This document shows, one piece after another, positions 34,780-44,349 of a stretch of 64,000 nucleotides of DNA (its first letter is position 1; each line of letters opens with the position of its first letter). A model generated the notes under the pieces. That model saw only the letters and a program-made list of their open reading frames with translations. It made no database searches and was not told where the DNA came from. Source of the DNA: PALSA-555 sp963821325. GTDB taxonomy: Bacteria > Actinomycetota > Acidimicrobiia > IMCC26256 > PALSA-555. Made by a program: the position numbers and the translations under genes. The DNA lies in the NCBI GenBank assembly GCA_963821325.1, contig CAWGDC010000005.1, positions 372,001-436,000 on the forward strand. Reading direction: 5' to 3'.

Positions 34780-35910
34780 TCAGAGGCCGAGCAGGTCGGC
34801 GATGCGGGCCCGGTGCTCGTCGGCGGTGCCGAGCAGCTGCGCGTCGGTCTTCACCCGGCGCACGTACAGGTGCATGTCGTGCTCCCACGTGTAGCCGATG
34901 CCGCCGTGGATCTGGATCCCCTCCTTCGCCAGGCGATGCTGGCAGTCCCCGGCCGCGACCTTCGCTGTCGAGGTCGCCAGCCCCCGACCAGGATCGTCCT
35001 CCGCCTGGCACAACGCCGCGAAGTACGCGGTGGCCCGGGCCCGCTCCAGCGCGATCAGCATGTCGGCGAACTTGTGCTTGATGGCCTGGAACGAGCCGAT
35101 CGGCACGCCGAACTGCTCGCGCTGCTTCGCGTAGGCGAGCGTCACGTCGAGGATCGTCTGGCAGGTGCCGACGATCTCGACCGCCAGGGAGACGGTGGCC
35201 TCCTCGAGCGCCCGGCGCAGCGCGGCCGCCGTGCCCGGGCCCGGCTCCCCAAGCCGACGGTCGTCGGCGACGCGGGCCCCGGTCAGGTCGACCGTCGCCA
35301 GCCCGCGGGTCGGGTCGAACGCCCGGGTCGCGGTCACGGTGAGCGCGTCGCGGGGCACGACCAGCGCCACGACGCCGTCGTCGCCGTCGGTGCCGGGCTC
35401 GCGGGCGACGACGACCAGCTCGTCGGCGGTGTCACCGCCCAGCACCGCCGTCTTCGTGCCGGCGAGCGACCAGCCGCTGCTGTCGCGGGTCGCGGTGGCC
35501 TGCACCGCGGCCGGGTCGGTGCGCCGGCCCGCCTCGGTGAGCGCCCACGCGCCGGTGATCGCGCCGCGGGCCACGTCGGGCAGGAACCGCTGCCGCGCCG
35601 CGGCGTCCCCCGCCTCCCGGACCGCCGGCGCGAACTGGCACACCGTCGGGACGAACGGGCCGGGCGCGTCGGCGCGGCCGAGCTCCTCGACCACGACCGC
35701 CAGCTCGACCGGCCCCAGGCCGAGCCCGCCGAGCTCCTCCGAGATGGTCAGCGCCGGCCAGCCGAGCTCGACCATCTGCTTCCACAGCGCGTCGGGCACC
35801 GCGCCGTCCTCCACCACGGCCCGCACCAGGCTCATCGGGCACTCGCGCTCGAGCACGCCCCGCACCCCGTCGCGCAGGTCGTCCTGCTCGACGGTGAACT
35901 CCAGCTCCAT
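34780..35910 (-). CDS. Acyl-CoA dehydrogenase
   Basis: A 376-residue FAD-dependent acyl-CoA dehydrogenase. The N-terminal LEFTVEQDDLRDGVRGVLER and WPALTISEELGGLGLGPVEL, the middle-domain ALTEAGRRTDPAAV, and the C-terminal FGVPIGSFQAIKHKFADM and IHGGIGYTWEHDMHLYVRR are all typical. The usual catalytic Glu/Arg region near the end reads GTADEHRARIADLLGL, as in the FadE28-like partner subunits, so it may be one half of a heterotetramer. ATG at 35910; a TACCGT box lies 9 bases upstream. Stand-alone gene next to the Rrf2 regulator. Confidence 0.88.
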   Translation of the reverse strand: MELEFTVEQDDLRDGVRGVLERECPMSLVRAVVEDGAVPDALWKQMVELGWPALTISEELGGLGLGPVELAVVVEELGRADAPGPFVPTVCQFAPAVREAGDAAARQRFLPDVARGAITGAWALTEAGRRTDPAAVQATATRDSSGWSLAGTKTAVLGGDTADELVVVAREPGTDGDDGVVALVVPRDALTVTATRAFDPTRGLATVDLTGARVADDRRLGEPGPGTAAALRRALEEATVSLAVEIVGTCQTILDVTLAYAKQREQFGVPIGSFQAIKHKFADMLIALERARATAYFAALCQAEDDPGRGLATSTAKVAAGDCQHRLAKEGIQIHGGIGYTWEHDMHLYVRRVKTDAQLLGTADEHRARIADLLGL

Positions 35911-35963
35911 CGGGCGAGAACGGTACTTGAGGCCCCGGCGCGCCCGACCGATCGGCGCCCGGC

Positions 35964-36446
35964 TTAGGTGACGGTCGACACCGGCCGCCCGCTCGGCCCC
36001 CCGATGCTCACCGCGACCGGCGCCGTCCAGCGACCCGCCGCCCCGGCGGCCAGGTCGGCGAACGTCGTCGAGTCGAGGATCGCGATCGTGGCGTCCCGCA
36101 CCGCGGACCACGTCGCCTGGAGGCTGCAGCCCAGCTCCATCGGGCACGTCTCGGCGTCGGTGCGCGTCGCGCACGCGATGGGGGCCAGCGGGCCCTGGAT
36201 GAGCCGCACGACCCGACCGAGGGTGATGTCGCCCGGCGCGTGGTTCAGGCGGTAGCCGCCCGACGGTCCCCGCTCGGAGCGCACGATCCCCGCGGCCCGC
36301 AGCTGGGGGAGCAGCTGCTCGAGCACGGTGAGCGGGGTGGCCGTCAGCTCGGCCAGCTCCTGCAGCTTGTGCGGCTGCCCGTCGTCGACCAGCGCCAACG
36401 CCAGGACGGCCCGGGTGGCGTAGTCAGTGCGGCGATTGATCCACAT
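35964..36446 (-). CDS. Rrf2-family transcriptional regulator with three Cys
   Basis: A 160-residue regulator. The winged helix starts WINRRTDYATRAVLALALVD, with LQELAELTATPLTVLEQLLP as recognition region and GIVRSERGPSGGYRL as the wing. Three Cys in CATRTDAETCPMELGC (spacing C-x8-C-x5-C) match Fe-S-binding Rrf2 proteins such as IscR, NsrR and RirA. It is divergent from a sulfonate/nitrate-type ABC transporter, so it may regulate sulfur or nitrogen-source uptake in response to cluster status. ATG at 36446; upstream in-frame codons are less likely to be coding. Confidence 0.87.
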   Translation of the reverse strand: MWINRRTDYATRAVLALALVDDGQPHKLQELAELTATPLTVLEQLLPQLRAAGIVRSERGPSGGYRLNHAPGDITLGRVVRLIQGPLAPIACATRTDAETCPMELGCSLQATWSAVRDATIAILDSTTFADLAAGAAGRWTAPVAVSIGGPSGRPVSTVT

Positions 36447-36472
36447 GCCCTGCGCTCCCCGGGCGGGCCGCC

Positions 36473-36540
36473 TTGACCCGCTCCAACCCCGTACTCTAGT
36501 TTCCTGACTCAAATTATCAACCTTCCCGGAAATATCGGAG
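36473..36540 (+). promoter_or_regulatory. AT-rich divergent promoter region of the ABC transporter
   Basis: TTGACC (36473-36478) and TAGTTT (36498-36503), spaced 19 bases, form a promoter candidate. From about 36500 to 36536 the sequence is the most AT-rich stretch I noticed in the window, and it contains TTTCC and GGAAA half-sites (36500-36504 and 36528-36532). It is the expected place for an Rrf2 operator. The RBS GGAG (36537-36540) stands 6 bases before the ATG at 36547. Confidence 0.5.
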
Positions 36541-36546
36541 ATTGGG

Positions 36547-37602
36547 ATGGCGATGCGGGGAGCGTGGCGTCGGTGGGTCGGCACCGCGGTCGGTGTCGGG
36601 GTCCTGACGGCCGGCGGGTTGGCGCTCCCGGCGTCGGCGGCCGGGCGGGCGGCGGCGTCGCCGTCGGGGACGCTGCGCCTCGGCTACCTCCCGAACGTCA
36701 CGCACGCGCCGGCGCTCGTCGGGGTGCAGGGCGGCTTCTTCCAGCAGGCGCTCGGTAGCGGCGTCTCGCTGAAGCTCTTCACGTTCAACGCCGGCCCGGC
36801 CGCGGTCGAGGCGCTGCTCTCCGACTCGATCGACGCCAGCTACATGGGCCCGAACCCCGCGATCAACGCGTACGTGCAGTCCCACGGCGCGGTGCGCATC
36901 GTCGCGGGCGCGGCGTCCGGTGGCGCGTTCCTCGTCGTGCAGCCCGGCATCACCACACCCGCCGGCCTCAAGGGCAAGTCGCTCGCCACCCCGCAGCTCG
37001 GCAACACCCAGGACGTCGCGCTGCGCACCTATCTGCGCCAGCACGGCCTCCAGACCAGCACCAGCGGCGGCGGCGACGTCTCCATCCGTCCCGAGGACAA
37101 CGCCGTCACCCTCCAGGCGTTCCAGCAGCACCAGATCGACGGCGCGTGGGTGCCGGAGCCGTACGCCAGCGAGCTCGTCGCGGACGGCGGCAAGGTCCTC
37201 GTCGACGAGCGCAGCCTCTGGCCGGGCGGGCGGTTCGCCACGACGGTGCTCGTGGTGCGCATCGACTACGTGCACGCCCACGCGGCGATCGTGCGCCGGC
37301 TCCTGCAAGGCCAGCAAGCCAGCATCGGCGTGATCCAGAGCAACCCGACCCGCGCCGAGCAGCTCGTCGGCCAGGCGATCCAGACCGCCACCGGCCAGAC
37401 GGTGAAGGCGAGCACCATCACCGCGTCGTTCCCCGCGATCACGTTCACGAACGACCCGATCGCCTCGTCGATCCGGACGCAAGCGCTCGACGCCAAGCGC
37501 CTCGGGTTGCTCGCGTCGACGACCAACCTGAACGGGCTGTTCGACCTCAGCTTGCTGAACGCCGTGCTGCGCGCCGGCGGGAAGCCGGCCGTGTCGTCGT
37601 GA
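36547..37602 (+). CDS. ABC transporter substrate-binding protein (SsuA/NrtA type)
   Basis: A 351-residue exported solute-binding protein. The signal peptide ends near LPASAAG and there is no lipobox Cys. LRLGYLPNVTHAPALVGVQG, GPAAVEALLSDSIDASYMGP and the central GLKGKSLATPQLGNTQDVAL are the standard pattern for sulfonate, taurine or nitrate binders. It is the first gene of an operon with an ATPase and a permease. The adjacent Rrf2 regulator makes sulfonate-sulfur uptake a reasonable guess. In Gram-positives such proteins are usually lipoproteins, so the missing Cys is unusual. Confidence 0.88.
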   Translation: MAMRGAWRRWVGTAVGVGVLTAGGLALPASAAGRAAASPSGTLRLGYLPNVTHAPALVGVQGGFFQQALGSGVSLKLFTFNAGPAAVEALLSDSIDASYMGPNPAINAYVQSHGAVRIVAGAASGGAFLVVQPGITTPAGLKGKSLATPQLGNTQDVALRTYLRQHGLQTSTSGGGDVSIRPEDNAVTLQAFQQHQIDGAWVPEPYASELVADGGKVLVDERSLWPGGRFATTVLVVRIDYVHAHAAIVRRLLQGQQASIGVIQSNPTRAEQLVGQAIQTATGQTVKASTITASFPAITFTNDPIASSIRTQALDAKRLGLLASTTNLNGLFDLSLLNAVLRAGGKPAVSS

Positions 37603-38418
37603 CCCGGGTGCGAGTCGCCGCGGCGCCCGCCACCGACCGTTCCGTGACGCCCGAGCCGCCACCGCCCGCCCGGCTCGGCGGGGTGCGCGTCGAGGGGGTC
37701 TCGAAGGTCTACGGCGACGCGTCGAGCCCGGTGCGCGCCCTCGACCGTCTCGACCTCGACGTGCGGCCCGGCACGTTCGTGTGCGTCCTCGGCGCGTCGG
37801 GCTGCGGGAAGAGCACGCTGCTCAGCCTCGTCGCCGGCCTCGAGCGGCCGACCAGCGGCCGCCTCACCGTCGACGGCCGCGCCAGCCTCATGTTCCAGGA
37901 CGCCGCGCTGTTCCCGTGGCTCACCGCGGCCCGCAGCGTCGACCTGCCGCTGCGCCTCGACGGGATGGGCCGGGCCGAGCGTCGCGCCCGCGTCGACGAG
38001 CTGCTCGAGCTCGTGCATCTACGGTGACTTCGCCGGCAAGCGACCGCACGAGCTGTCCGGCGGCATGCGCCAACGCGTCGCGCTCGCGCGGGCCCTCGGC
38101 CAGCGCACCGACGTCCTGCTCATGGACGAGCCGTTCGGCGCGCTCGACGCCATGACCCGCGACACCCTCCACGACGAGGTCGAGCGGATCTGGCGGGCGA
38201 GCGGGATCAGCGTCCTGTTCGTCACCCACAACGTGCGCGAAGCGGTGCGGCTCGGCGACCGCGTCGTGCTGCTCTCCAGCCGACCCGGGCGGGTCATCGC
38301 CGAGTTCCCCGTCCCGATCGACCGGCCCCGACGCATCGACTCACCCGACGTCGCGACGCTGGCCGCGACGATCACCGACCAGCTCCGAGCCGAGGTCACC
38401 CGCCATGGCGACCACTGA
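37599..38418 (+). CDS. ABC transporter ATP-binding protein (SsuB type), one frameshift
   Basis: About 273 residues, cytoplasmic ATPase of the sulfonate/nitrate importer. Walker A is LGASGCGKSTLLS, the Q-loop SLMFQDAALFPWLTA, the signature ELSGGMRQRVALARAL, Walker B DVLLMDEPFGALDA, and the switch His VLFVTHNVREA. The frame breaks near 38017-38022 (after LLELVHL) and resumes at YGDFAGKRPHE. GTG at 37599 overlaps the binding-protein stop by 4 bases. A 30-residue N-terminal extension rich in Pro is not part of the domain. Confidence 0.9.
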
Positions 38419-39279
38419 CCCGACGGCACCGACGCGCTCGACGCCCGGCTGTCCGGCCTCGACGCGCTCGAGCTCGAGCTGCGGCCGCCCCGCCGGCGAG
38501 GTGCCCGCCTCTGGGCGCACATCTGGCCGAAGGCGCTCGCCGCGGCGATCTTCCTCACCTTCTGGCAGGTCGTCGTGTGGACCGGCTGGCGCCCCGCCTA
38601 CCTGCTGCCCGGCCCCGAACCGGTCTTCCACACCCTGTACTCGAGCTTCGGCAGCCTCCTCGACGCCGCACGCACGACGCTCGGCCGGGCCGTCGAGGGG
38701 TTCGGGCTCGCCGTGGTCCTCGGCACGCTGCTCGGCGCCGCCGTGGCCCGCAGCCGGATCCTGCGCGCCGCGTTCGGGTCGCTCATCACCGGGCTGCAGA
38801 CCATGCCGTCGATCGCGTGGTTCCCGCTCGCGATCCTGCTGTTCCGCCTCACCAACGGGGCGATCATCTTCGTGGTCGTCCTCGGCGCCACCCCGTCGAT
38901 CGCCAACGGGCTCATCAGCGGGATCGACACCATCCCGCCGCTGTGGCTGCGCGCCGGTCGGGTGCAGGGCGCCCGCGGGATCGCGATGCTGCGCCACGTG
39001 GTGCTGCCGGCCGCGCTGCCCACGTTCGTGGCGGGACTCAAGCAGGGCTGGGCGTTCGCGTGGCGCAGCCTCCTCGCCGGTGAGCTGCTCGTGCAGATCC
39101 CCGGCGCCACCTCACTGGGCGAGCGGCTCGAGTTCGCCCGCGAGTTCTCCCAGCCGGCGAGCCTCATCGCGGTGATGATCGTCATCCTCGCGATCGGGAT
39201 CCTCGTCGACGAGCTGCTCTTCGGCACCGCGGAGCGCGCCATCCGGCGCCGGTACGGCCTCGTCGACGAGGCCGCCTGA
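38405..39279 (+). CDS. ABC transporter permease (SsuC type), one frameshift near the start
   Basis: About 291 residues, inner-membrane permease with a BPD_transp_1 domain. ATG at 38405 overlaps the ATPase gene by 14 bases. The frame shifts near 38420-38430, then reads TDALDARLSGLDALELEL, a soluble tail, and AAAIFLTFWQVVVWTGW, the first membrane helix. The EAA-type coupling loop is RVQGARGIAMLRHVVLPAAL. Several more hydrophobic helices follow, ending with LIAVMIVILAIGILVDELLF. Third and last gene of the transporter operon. Confidence 0.88.
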
Positions 39280-39312
39280 GCTACGCGGCGCGCCGTGCCC
39301 GCTGGGTCCCGG

Positions 39313-40388
39313 TCAGTGCTTCTTGGTGTTCTTGGGCTTCGTGGTGGTGGTCGTCGTCGGGAGGACGGTCGCCGCCGGGTTCGGGACGGGCTGCACACCC
39401 GACGCCTCGAAGGTCTGCGGGTACAGCTCGACCCAGGTGCGGCCCGGGGTCAGCTTGATCGGGTTGCCGTTCGCGTCCGTGTACTGGATCGGCTGGGTGT
39501 TCGTCGCTGCGCGCCCAGTGGCCTTGTTCCTCCCGCCCGGCGCTGAAGAAGACCGCGTCGCCGTTGCCGACCGTCTGGTAGTTGCCACCCTCCGGGCTGG
39601 ACAGGCAGCAGGCCACGAACTGGACGATCACGTTCGTCGGCGCGACCTGCCGCGCCGTCGGTGTCCATGAACGGTGTGAGCCCGATGCTGCGCTTCCAGG
39701 TGTTCGACACGGGGTCGTAGGTGTACGTCGGCCGGTACAGGTCATCGAAGTGCACCGTGAACGACGACACGCCCTGGCCCACGAACGGCTGGCCCGTCGC
39801 CAGGTACTGGAACAGCGGCGCCGGCGGGACCGGCTTGCCACCCCGGGCGAGCAGCAGGTTCGGGATCGCGTACAGGTTGTGCGGCGCCTGCTTCGTGTGG
39901 TCGCGGATGAGCGCCGGGTCCGCCCCAGTGTCCACGATCACGTTCACGCCCGGGGTCTGGGAGATCGCCGTCTCGGTCAGCTGGATGCCACCCGAGTAAG
40001 CGAAGATGCCACCCAGCGGGGCGAGCAGGTCCGGGTCCATGATCCGCCCGGAGCGCACCGGGCCGGCCATCGCCGGGATCGTCGAGTTGTACACGGCGAG
40101 GAACCGGGTGATGCCCGCCTCGGTGATCTCCTCGTACACCACGTCGGCCACGTCGAGGCCGGTCTGGGGCCGGGCCTCCGGCGTGTTCTCGATCTTGATC
40201 GACAGCGCCGGCCGGGTCAGGCTCTGCCCGGTCGGATCCGGCAGGCCCGTCAGCGGCGCGACCGGCGGCCCCGGCGTCGTCGTCGTGACGACCGGCTTCT
40301 TCTTCTTGGCCGCCACGCTGCTGCCACCGCCGCAGGCGGCAGCGCCGACGGTGAGCGCGACGAGCAGAACGATCCAGCGTGAGCGCAT
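39313..40388 (-). CDS. DUF3048 (YerB-like) putative lipoprotein, two frameshifts
   Basis: About 358 residues after correction. The N-terminal signal VLLVALTVGAAACGGGSS suggests lipid attachment at the Cys of AAAC. The DUF3048 pattern follows: ALSIKIENTPEARPQTGLDV, VVYEEITEAGITRFLAVYNS and GPVRSGRIMDPDLLAPLGG. Frame breaks lie near 39650-39658 (after FMDTDG) and 39533-39540 (after VFFSAG), with the C-terminal part TWVELYPQTFEA intact. The tail is Thr/Lys rich. Function unknown; family members are cell-surface proteins. It converges on the permease gene. Confidence 0.87.
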
Positions 40389-40464
40389 CGGAGTGTTCTA
40401 GCCGATCAGCCCACCCGGTTGGGCATCGCGGCCGCGGCCCGCTCCGCCGAGGTGCCCGTCGCGC

Positions 40465-41952
40465 TCACGGGCGCTCGACCTCGCGGGCGAGGACCCGGCG
40501 GTCCACCTTGTCCATCGCGGTGAGTGGCAGCGCGGCGACGATGCGCAGATCCTCTGGGAGCTTGTAGCGCGCCAGCTGGTCGGCGCCGTAGTCCCGCAGC
40601 GCCTCGAGGGTCGGCGGGCGGCGCGGGTCCTCGGGGACGACGACGGCCACGCCGACCTCGCCCATCACGTGGTCGTCTCGGGGCACGACGGCGACCGCCG
40701 CGACCGCCGGATGGGTCGAGAGGCAGGCCTCGACCTCGACCGGGTACACGTTGTAGCCGCCGCGGACGTACATCTCCTTGGTGCGGCCCACGAGCCGCAG
40801 CCGGCCCCGGTCGTCGAGCCAGCCGAGATCGCCGGTGCGCACGAACCCGTCCGCGGTGAACGCCGCCTTCGTCGCGTCGGGGTCGTGCCAGTACCCGCTC
40901 ATCACCGCCGCCGAGCGCAGGCACACCGCGCCGACCTCGCCGTCGGGCACGACCCGGTCGGTCGTCGTCGAGCAGGCGCAGCTCGACCGACGCGTGCGGG
41001 CCGCCCCACGCTCGACCACCGCGTCCTCCTCCGGGTCGTCGAACGCCGTGCCCAGCCCGATGCCGGCCTCGGTGCACGAGTACCGCGTCGCGAGCGCGGC
41101 GCCGAAACGGGCCCGGGCCTCCTCCGCCAGGCCCGGCGTGATCGGGCCGCCGCCGGCCACGATGAACCGGACGCTGTCGAGGTCGTAGTCGTCGAAGTCG
41201 GGGTCGCGCAGCATGAGGGCCAGCTGCGCGGGCACGCCGCCGACCGACACCATCCGCTGCTCCTGCAGCAGCGCGAGGGCGCGGCGAGCGGTCCAGCGCC
41301 CGAGGATGAAGCTCGTCCCGCCCCGGCGCAGGTTCCCGGCGAGCTTGGTCATGAAGCCGAGGTGCGCGAACGACGTCCCGGTGAAGCTGCGGCCGCCGCC
41401 ACCCCACGCGTCGCCCACGTCGGTCGCGGTGATGCAGGCCAGCTGGCGGTTCCCGTAGAGCGCGCCCTTCGGGACGCCTGTCGTGCCCGACGTGAACACG
41501 ATGGCCACCGGCCGGTCCGGATCCTCCGGCAGCACCGGCGGCGCCTCGCCGGGCCGACGCAGCTCGGCGTGCAATTCGGCGGCGTCCGCCGCGGGGGCGA
41601 CCTCGACCGCGTCGACGCCGCGCGGCTCGAAGCCCGGGGCGGCGAGCACGAGACGTGGCGCGGCCCGCTCGAGCACCGTCGCGCGCTCCGCCGCGGTGAG
41701 CCGGTCGTTCACCCCGGCGGCGATCGCGCCGACCTTCGCGGCCGCGAGGTAGGCGACGAGGTACTCGGGGCCCGGCGGCAGGACGAGCGCGACCACGTCA
41801 CCGACCGCCACGCCCCGGGCGAGCAGCCCACCGCCGAGCTCGTCGGAGAGTCGATCGAGGTCCCGGTAGGACAGGGCCCAGCCCGCCTCGGTGACGACCG
41901 CCGGCTGGTCGGAGAAGCGGCGAGCGGCTTCGCGTAGGGTGGCGGCGAGCAT
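40465..41952 (-). CDS. Acyl-CoA synthetase (AMP-forming), two compensating indels
   Basis: ANL-family ligase, 495 residues. The P-loop is IVFTSGTTGVPKGALYG, A5 ATRYSCTEAGIGLGT, A7 FVRTGDLGWLDDRGRLRLVG, A8 TKEMYVRGGYNVYPVEVEA and A10 LPLTAMDKVDRRVLA, with the catalytic Lys retained. Between about 41012 and 40955 the frame slips and returns: the alternate frame supplies GRPHASVELRLLDDD, which is what the family expects. The apparent open frame therefore contains about 15 wrong residues. ATG at 41952 overlaps the ATG of the divergent TetR gene by two bases. Confidence 0.88.
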   Translation of the reverse strand: MLAATLREAARRFSDQPAVVTEAGWALSYRDLDRLSDELGGGLLARGVAVGDVVALVLPPGPEYLVAYLAAAKVGAIAAGVNDRLTAAERATVLERAAPRLVLAAPGFEPRGVDAVEVAPAADAAELHAELRRPGEAPPVLPEDPDRPVAIVFTSGTTGVPKGALYGNRQLACITATDVGDAWGGGGRSFTGTSFAHLGFMTKLAGNLRRGGTSFILGRWTARRALALLQEQRMVSVGGVPAQLALMLRDPDFDDYDLDSVRFIVAGGGPITPGLAEEARARFGAALATRYSCTEAGIGLGTAFDDPEEDAVVERGAARTRRSSCACSTTTDRVVPDGEVGAVCLRSAAVMSGYWHDPDATKAAFTADGFVRTGDLGWLDDRGRLRLVGRTKEMYVRGGYNVYPVEVEACLSTHPAVAAVAVVPRDDHVMGEVGVAVVVPEDPRRPPTLEALRDYGADQLARYKLPEDLRIVAALPLTAMDKVDRRVLAREVERP

Positions 41953-42696
41953 GAGGCGCTCTCGAGCAGGTTCGGGGCCGGACGACGCGCCGACACGAGC
42001 GCGGCCGGCCTCGGCGGACGGCGCCGAATCGTACAAGTCGGCGACCCGGGTCGAGGCCGCCCAGGCCGGCCGGCCCGCCCAACGTCGAGAGCTCCGCGCG
42101 CAGGGGCGCCGCACGCTCCGGCGCCTGCTCGACGCCGGGCTCCGGGTGTTCGCCCATCGCGGCTACCACGCCGCCCGCGTCGACGACGTCGTGCGCGCCG
42201 CCCGCACCTCGCACGGCACCTTCTATCTCTACTTCGCGAACAAAGAGGACCTGCTCCGCGCCCTGGCCGTGGACTGCGCGCACCGCCTCACCGACCTCGC
42301 GGCCGACGTCGGCCCGATCGGCCCCGACCGCGACGGCCGCGACGAGCTGCACCGGTTCCTCAGCCGGTTCCTCGACACCTACCGCCACTACGGGCCCGTC
42401 ATCCGCGCGTGGATGGAGGACCAGGTGGGCGACCGCCACGTCGACCGGCTCGGCGTGCGGGCCTTCACCGCCATCGGTGATCGCCTCGCGCTGCGCATGC
42501 GCGAGGGCGGCCAGCTCGCGGCCGCGGGGAGCGCGCCACGGTCGGGGCCCTCATGGCCATGCTCGAGCGCTTCAGCTACGGCGTTTCCTCGGGCCGCATC
42601 CCGGCCGACGACGCCGCCCTCGACACGCTCACCACCGTCGTGCACCGCGGCTTCTTCGGCGCCGCGGCGCCGCCCCTCGCGGCCACGGCGCGCTGA
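41951..42696 (+). CDS. TetR/AcrR family transcriptional regulator, one frameshift
   Basis: About 248 residues. The helix-turn-helix is RTLRRLLDAGLRVFAHRGYH then VDDVVRAARTSHGTFYLYFA, followed by NKEDLLRALAV. The frame breaks near 42523-42535 and then reads ERATVGALMAMLERFSYGVS to a TGA at 42694-42696. The only ATG in frame upstream of the domain is at 41951, leaving a 45-residue disordered N-terminus; the true start may be elsewhere. It is divergent from an acyl-CoA synthetase that it probably controls, and it is a candidate for the regulator of the TGAC-N6-GTCA sites. Confidence 0.82.
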
Positions 42697-42744
42697 CCCG
42701 GCCGACCGTCGACGGCCGGCCGGGACGCACCCGCTGCTCGTCCG

Positions 42745-43002
42745 CTACGGGTACTTGCAGTCGAGCGACGTGCCCGACCCGTTCCCGACGTGTCCCATCG
42801 GGTCCTTCACCTGACGGCACCCCTGTCCGGCCGCGGACTCGTACACGGACGCGTTCACGGTGCACGTCTGGCTGTAGATCGTCCCCGCCGGCGCTTCCCG
42901 GTTCGTCGCGCCCGCGAAGCCGGCGCTGAGCAAGAACACCGTCACGACGCTGGCGAGCACCGCGACGAGCAGGTACGAGCCGAACGTCCTCATGATCCCC
43001 AT
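42745..43002 (-). CDS. Small single-pass membrane or secreted protein
   Basis: An 85-residue protein, with a hydrophobic N-terminal helix (SYLLVAVLASVVTVFLLSAG) and a short exported domain with three Cys (SQTCTVNAS, GQGCRQVKD, SLDCKYP). ATG at 43002 is preceded by GAGGAG. There is no recognised family. The Cys could form a disulfide or bind a ligand outside the membrane. It ends 48 bases from the TetR gene end, convergently. Confidence 0.65.
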   Translation of the reverse strand: MGIMRTFGSYLLVAVLASVVTVFLLSAGFAGATNREAPAGTIYSQTCTVNASVYESAAGQGCRQVKDPMGHVGNGSGTSLDCKYP

Positions 43003-43155
43003 GCTGTCTCCTCGTGCCGGCGCGACGCCGAGGTTCATCCCTCCGGCGGCGCGGTCAGGCCGTCACGGCGGCCGCGACGGTCCACGAGGTTGATCGGCGC
43101 GCCGGTCCCGGCCCTGAACCCACGATGCGCCGTCGTCCGCCGAGCGGCGCGGCGG

Positions 43156-44311
43156 TCAGTCGACGCCGAGGATCGCGGTCGACGCCGTCGAGAACCAGCC
43201 GCCGGTGCCGTTGACGCAGCACAGCTCGGCGTTGGCGACCTGGCGCGGCCCGGCCTCGCCGCGCAGCTGGCGCACCGCCTCGACGAGCAGGAACATGCCG
43301 CGCATCCCGGGATGGCAGGCCGACAGCCCGCCACCGTCGGTGTTCGTCGGCAGCGCCCCGCCGACGCGCAGCCGCCCGTCGGCGACGAACGGACCGCCCT
43401 CACCCTTCGCGCAGAACCCGAGCCCCTCGAGGGTGAGCAGCACCATCGGGGTGAACGCGTCGTAGAGCTGACAGCAGTCGATGTCGTCCGGCGTCACACC
43501 GGCGCGCGCGAACGCCCGCGCCCCGGACCGGCGGGCCGGCGAGTCGGTGAAGTCGGGCCACTCGCTCATCGTGGTGTGCGAGATCGCCTCACCCGTCCCG
43601 AGCACCCAGACGGGTCGGCGGGCCAGGTCGCGGGCCCGGTCCTCGGCGGCGAGCACGACGGCGCCGCCACCGTCGCTGCGGAGGCAGCAGTGCAGCTTCG
43701 TGAGCGGGTCGGCGATGAGCCGCGAGGCGTGCACGTCCGCGATCGTGATGGGCTCGCGGTAGTAGGCGTCGGGGTTGAACGACGCGTTGTACCGGGTCGA
43801 CACCGCGATCTCCGCCAACTCGTCGAGCGTGGTGCCGAACTCGTGCATGTGGCGCCGCGCCGCCATCGCGTACTTCGCGATCAGCGTGTGCCCGTACGGG
43901 GTCTCGAACTGCACCGGCCCGCGCGCAGCCGAACGACAGGTTCGCCGTCCGCCGCCGCCGCTTCAGGTCGGCACGCGCCGTCGAGCCGTAGGCCAGCACG
44001 ACGACGGAGGCGTGGCCCGCGGTGATCGCCTCGACCGCGTGCTCGACCATGAACTCCCACGTGCTGCCGCCGACCCCGGTGCCGTCGACCCACTGGGGTC
44101 GCAGCCCGCAGTACTCCGCGATCTCGACCGGGGGGAGCAGCCCCGTGCCCGAGGAGCCGAACCCGTCGACATCGTCCTTCGAGAGGCCCGCGTCGGCGAG
44201 CGCGCGGCTCGCCGCTTGGAAGTGCAGCTCGTACGCCGTGCGGTCGTCGACCCGACCGCAGTCCGACAGGGCCGCGCCGACGATCGCGACCCGGGCGGGC
44301 CCGCCGCTCAG
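43156..44311 (-). CDS. Lipid-transfer/thiolase-like protein (SCP-x thiolase type), one frameshift
   Basis: About 385 residues of the thiolase superfamily, Ltp branch. RVAIVGAALSDCGRVDDRTA opens the fold, and GSTWEFMVEHAVEAI stands where classical thiolases have the nucleophile Cys, which is missing. A His is kept in LSACHPGMRGMFLLVEAV, and the C-terminus has NGTGGWFSTASTAILG. The frame breaks near 43918-43930, before VQFETPYGHT. No ATG or GTG lies in frame near the start: CTG at 44311 is used, or the start was lost to an indel, with a GTG at 44328. A retro-aldolase or transfer role is possible. It belongs to the run with the ECH and SDR genes upstream. Confidence 0.78.
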
Positions 44312-44349
44312 CGTCCGCTCCGCGCCACGGACGCGCGCGGCGCGACGAC

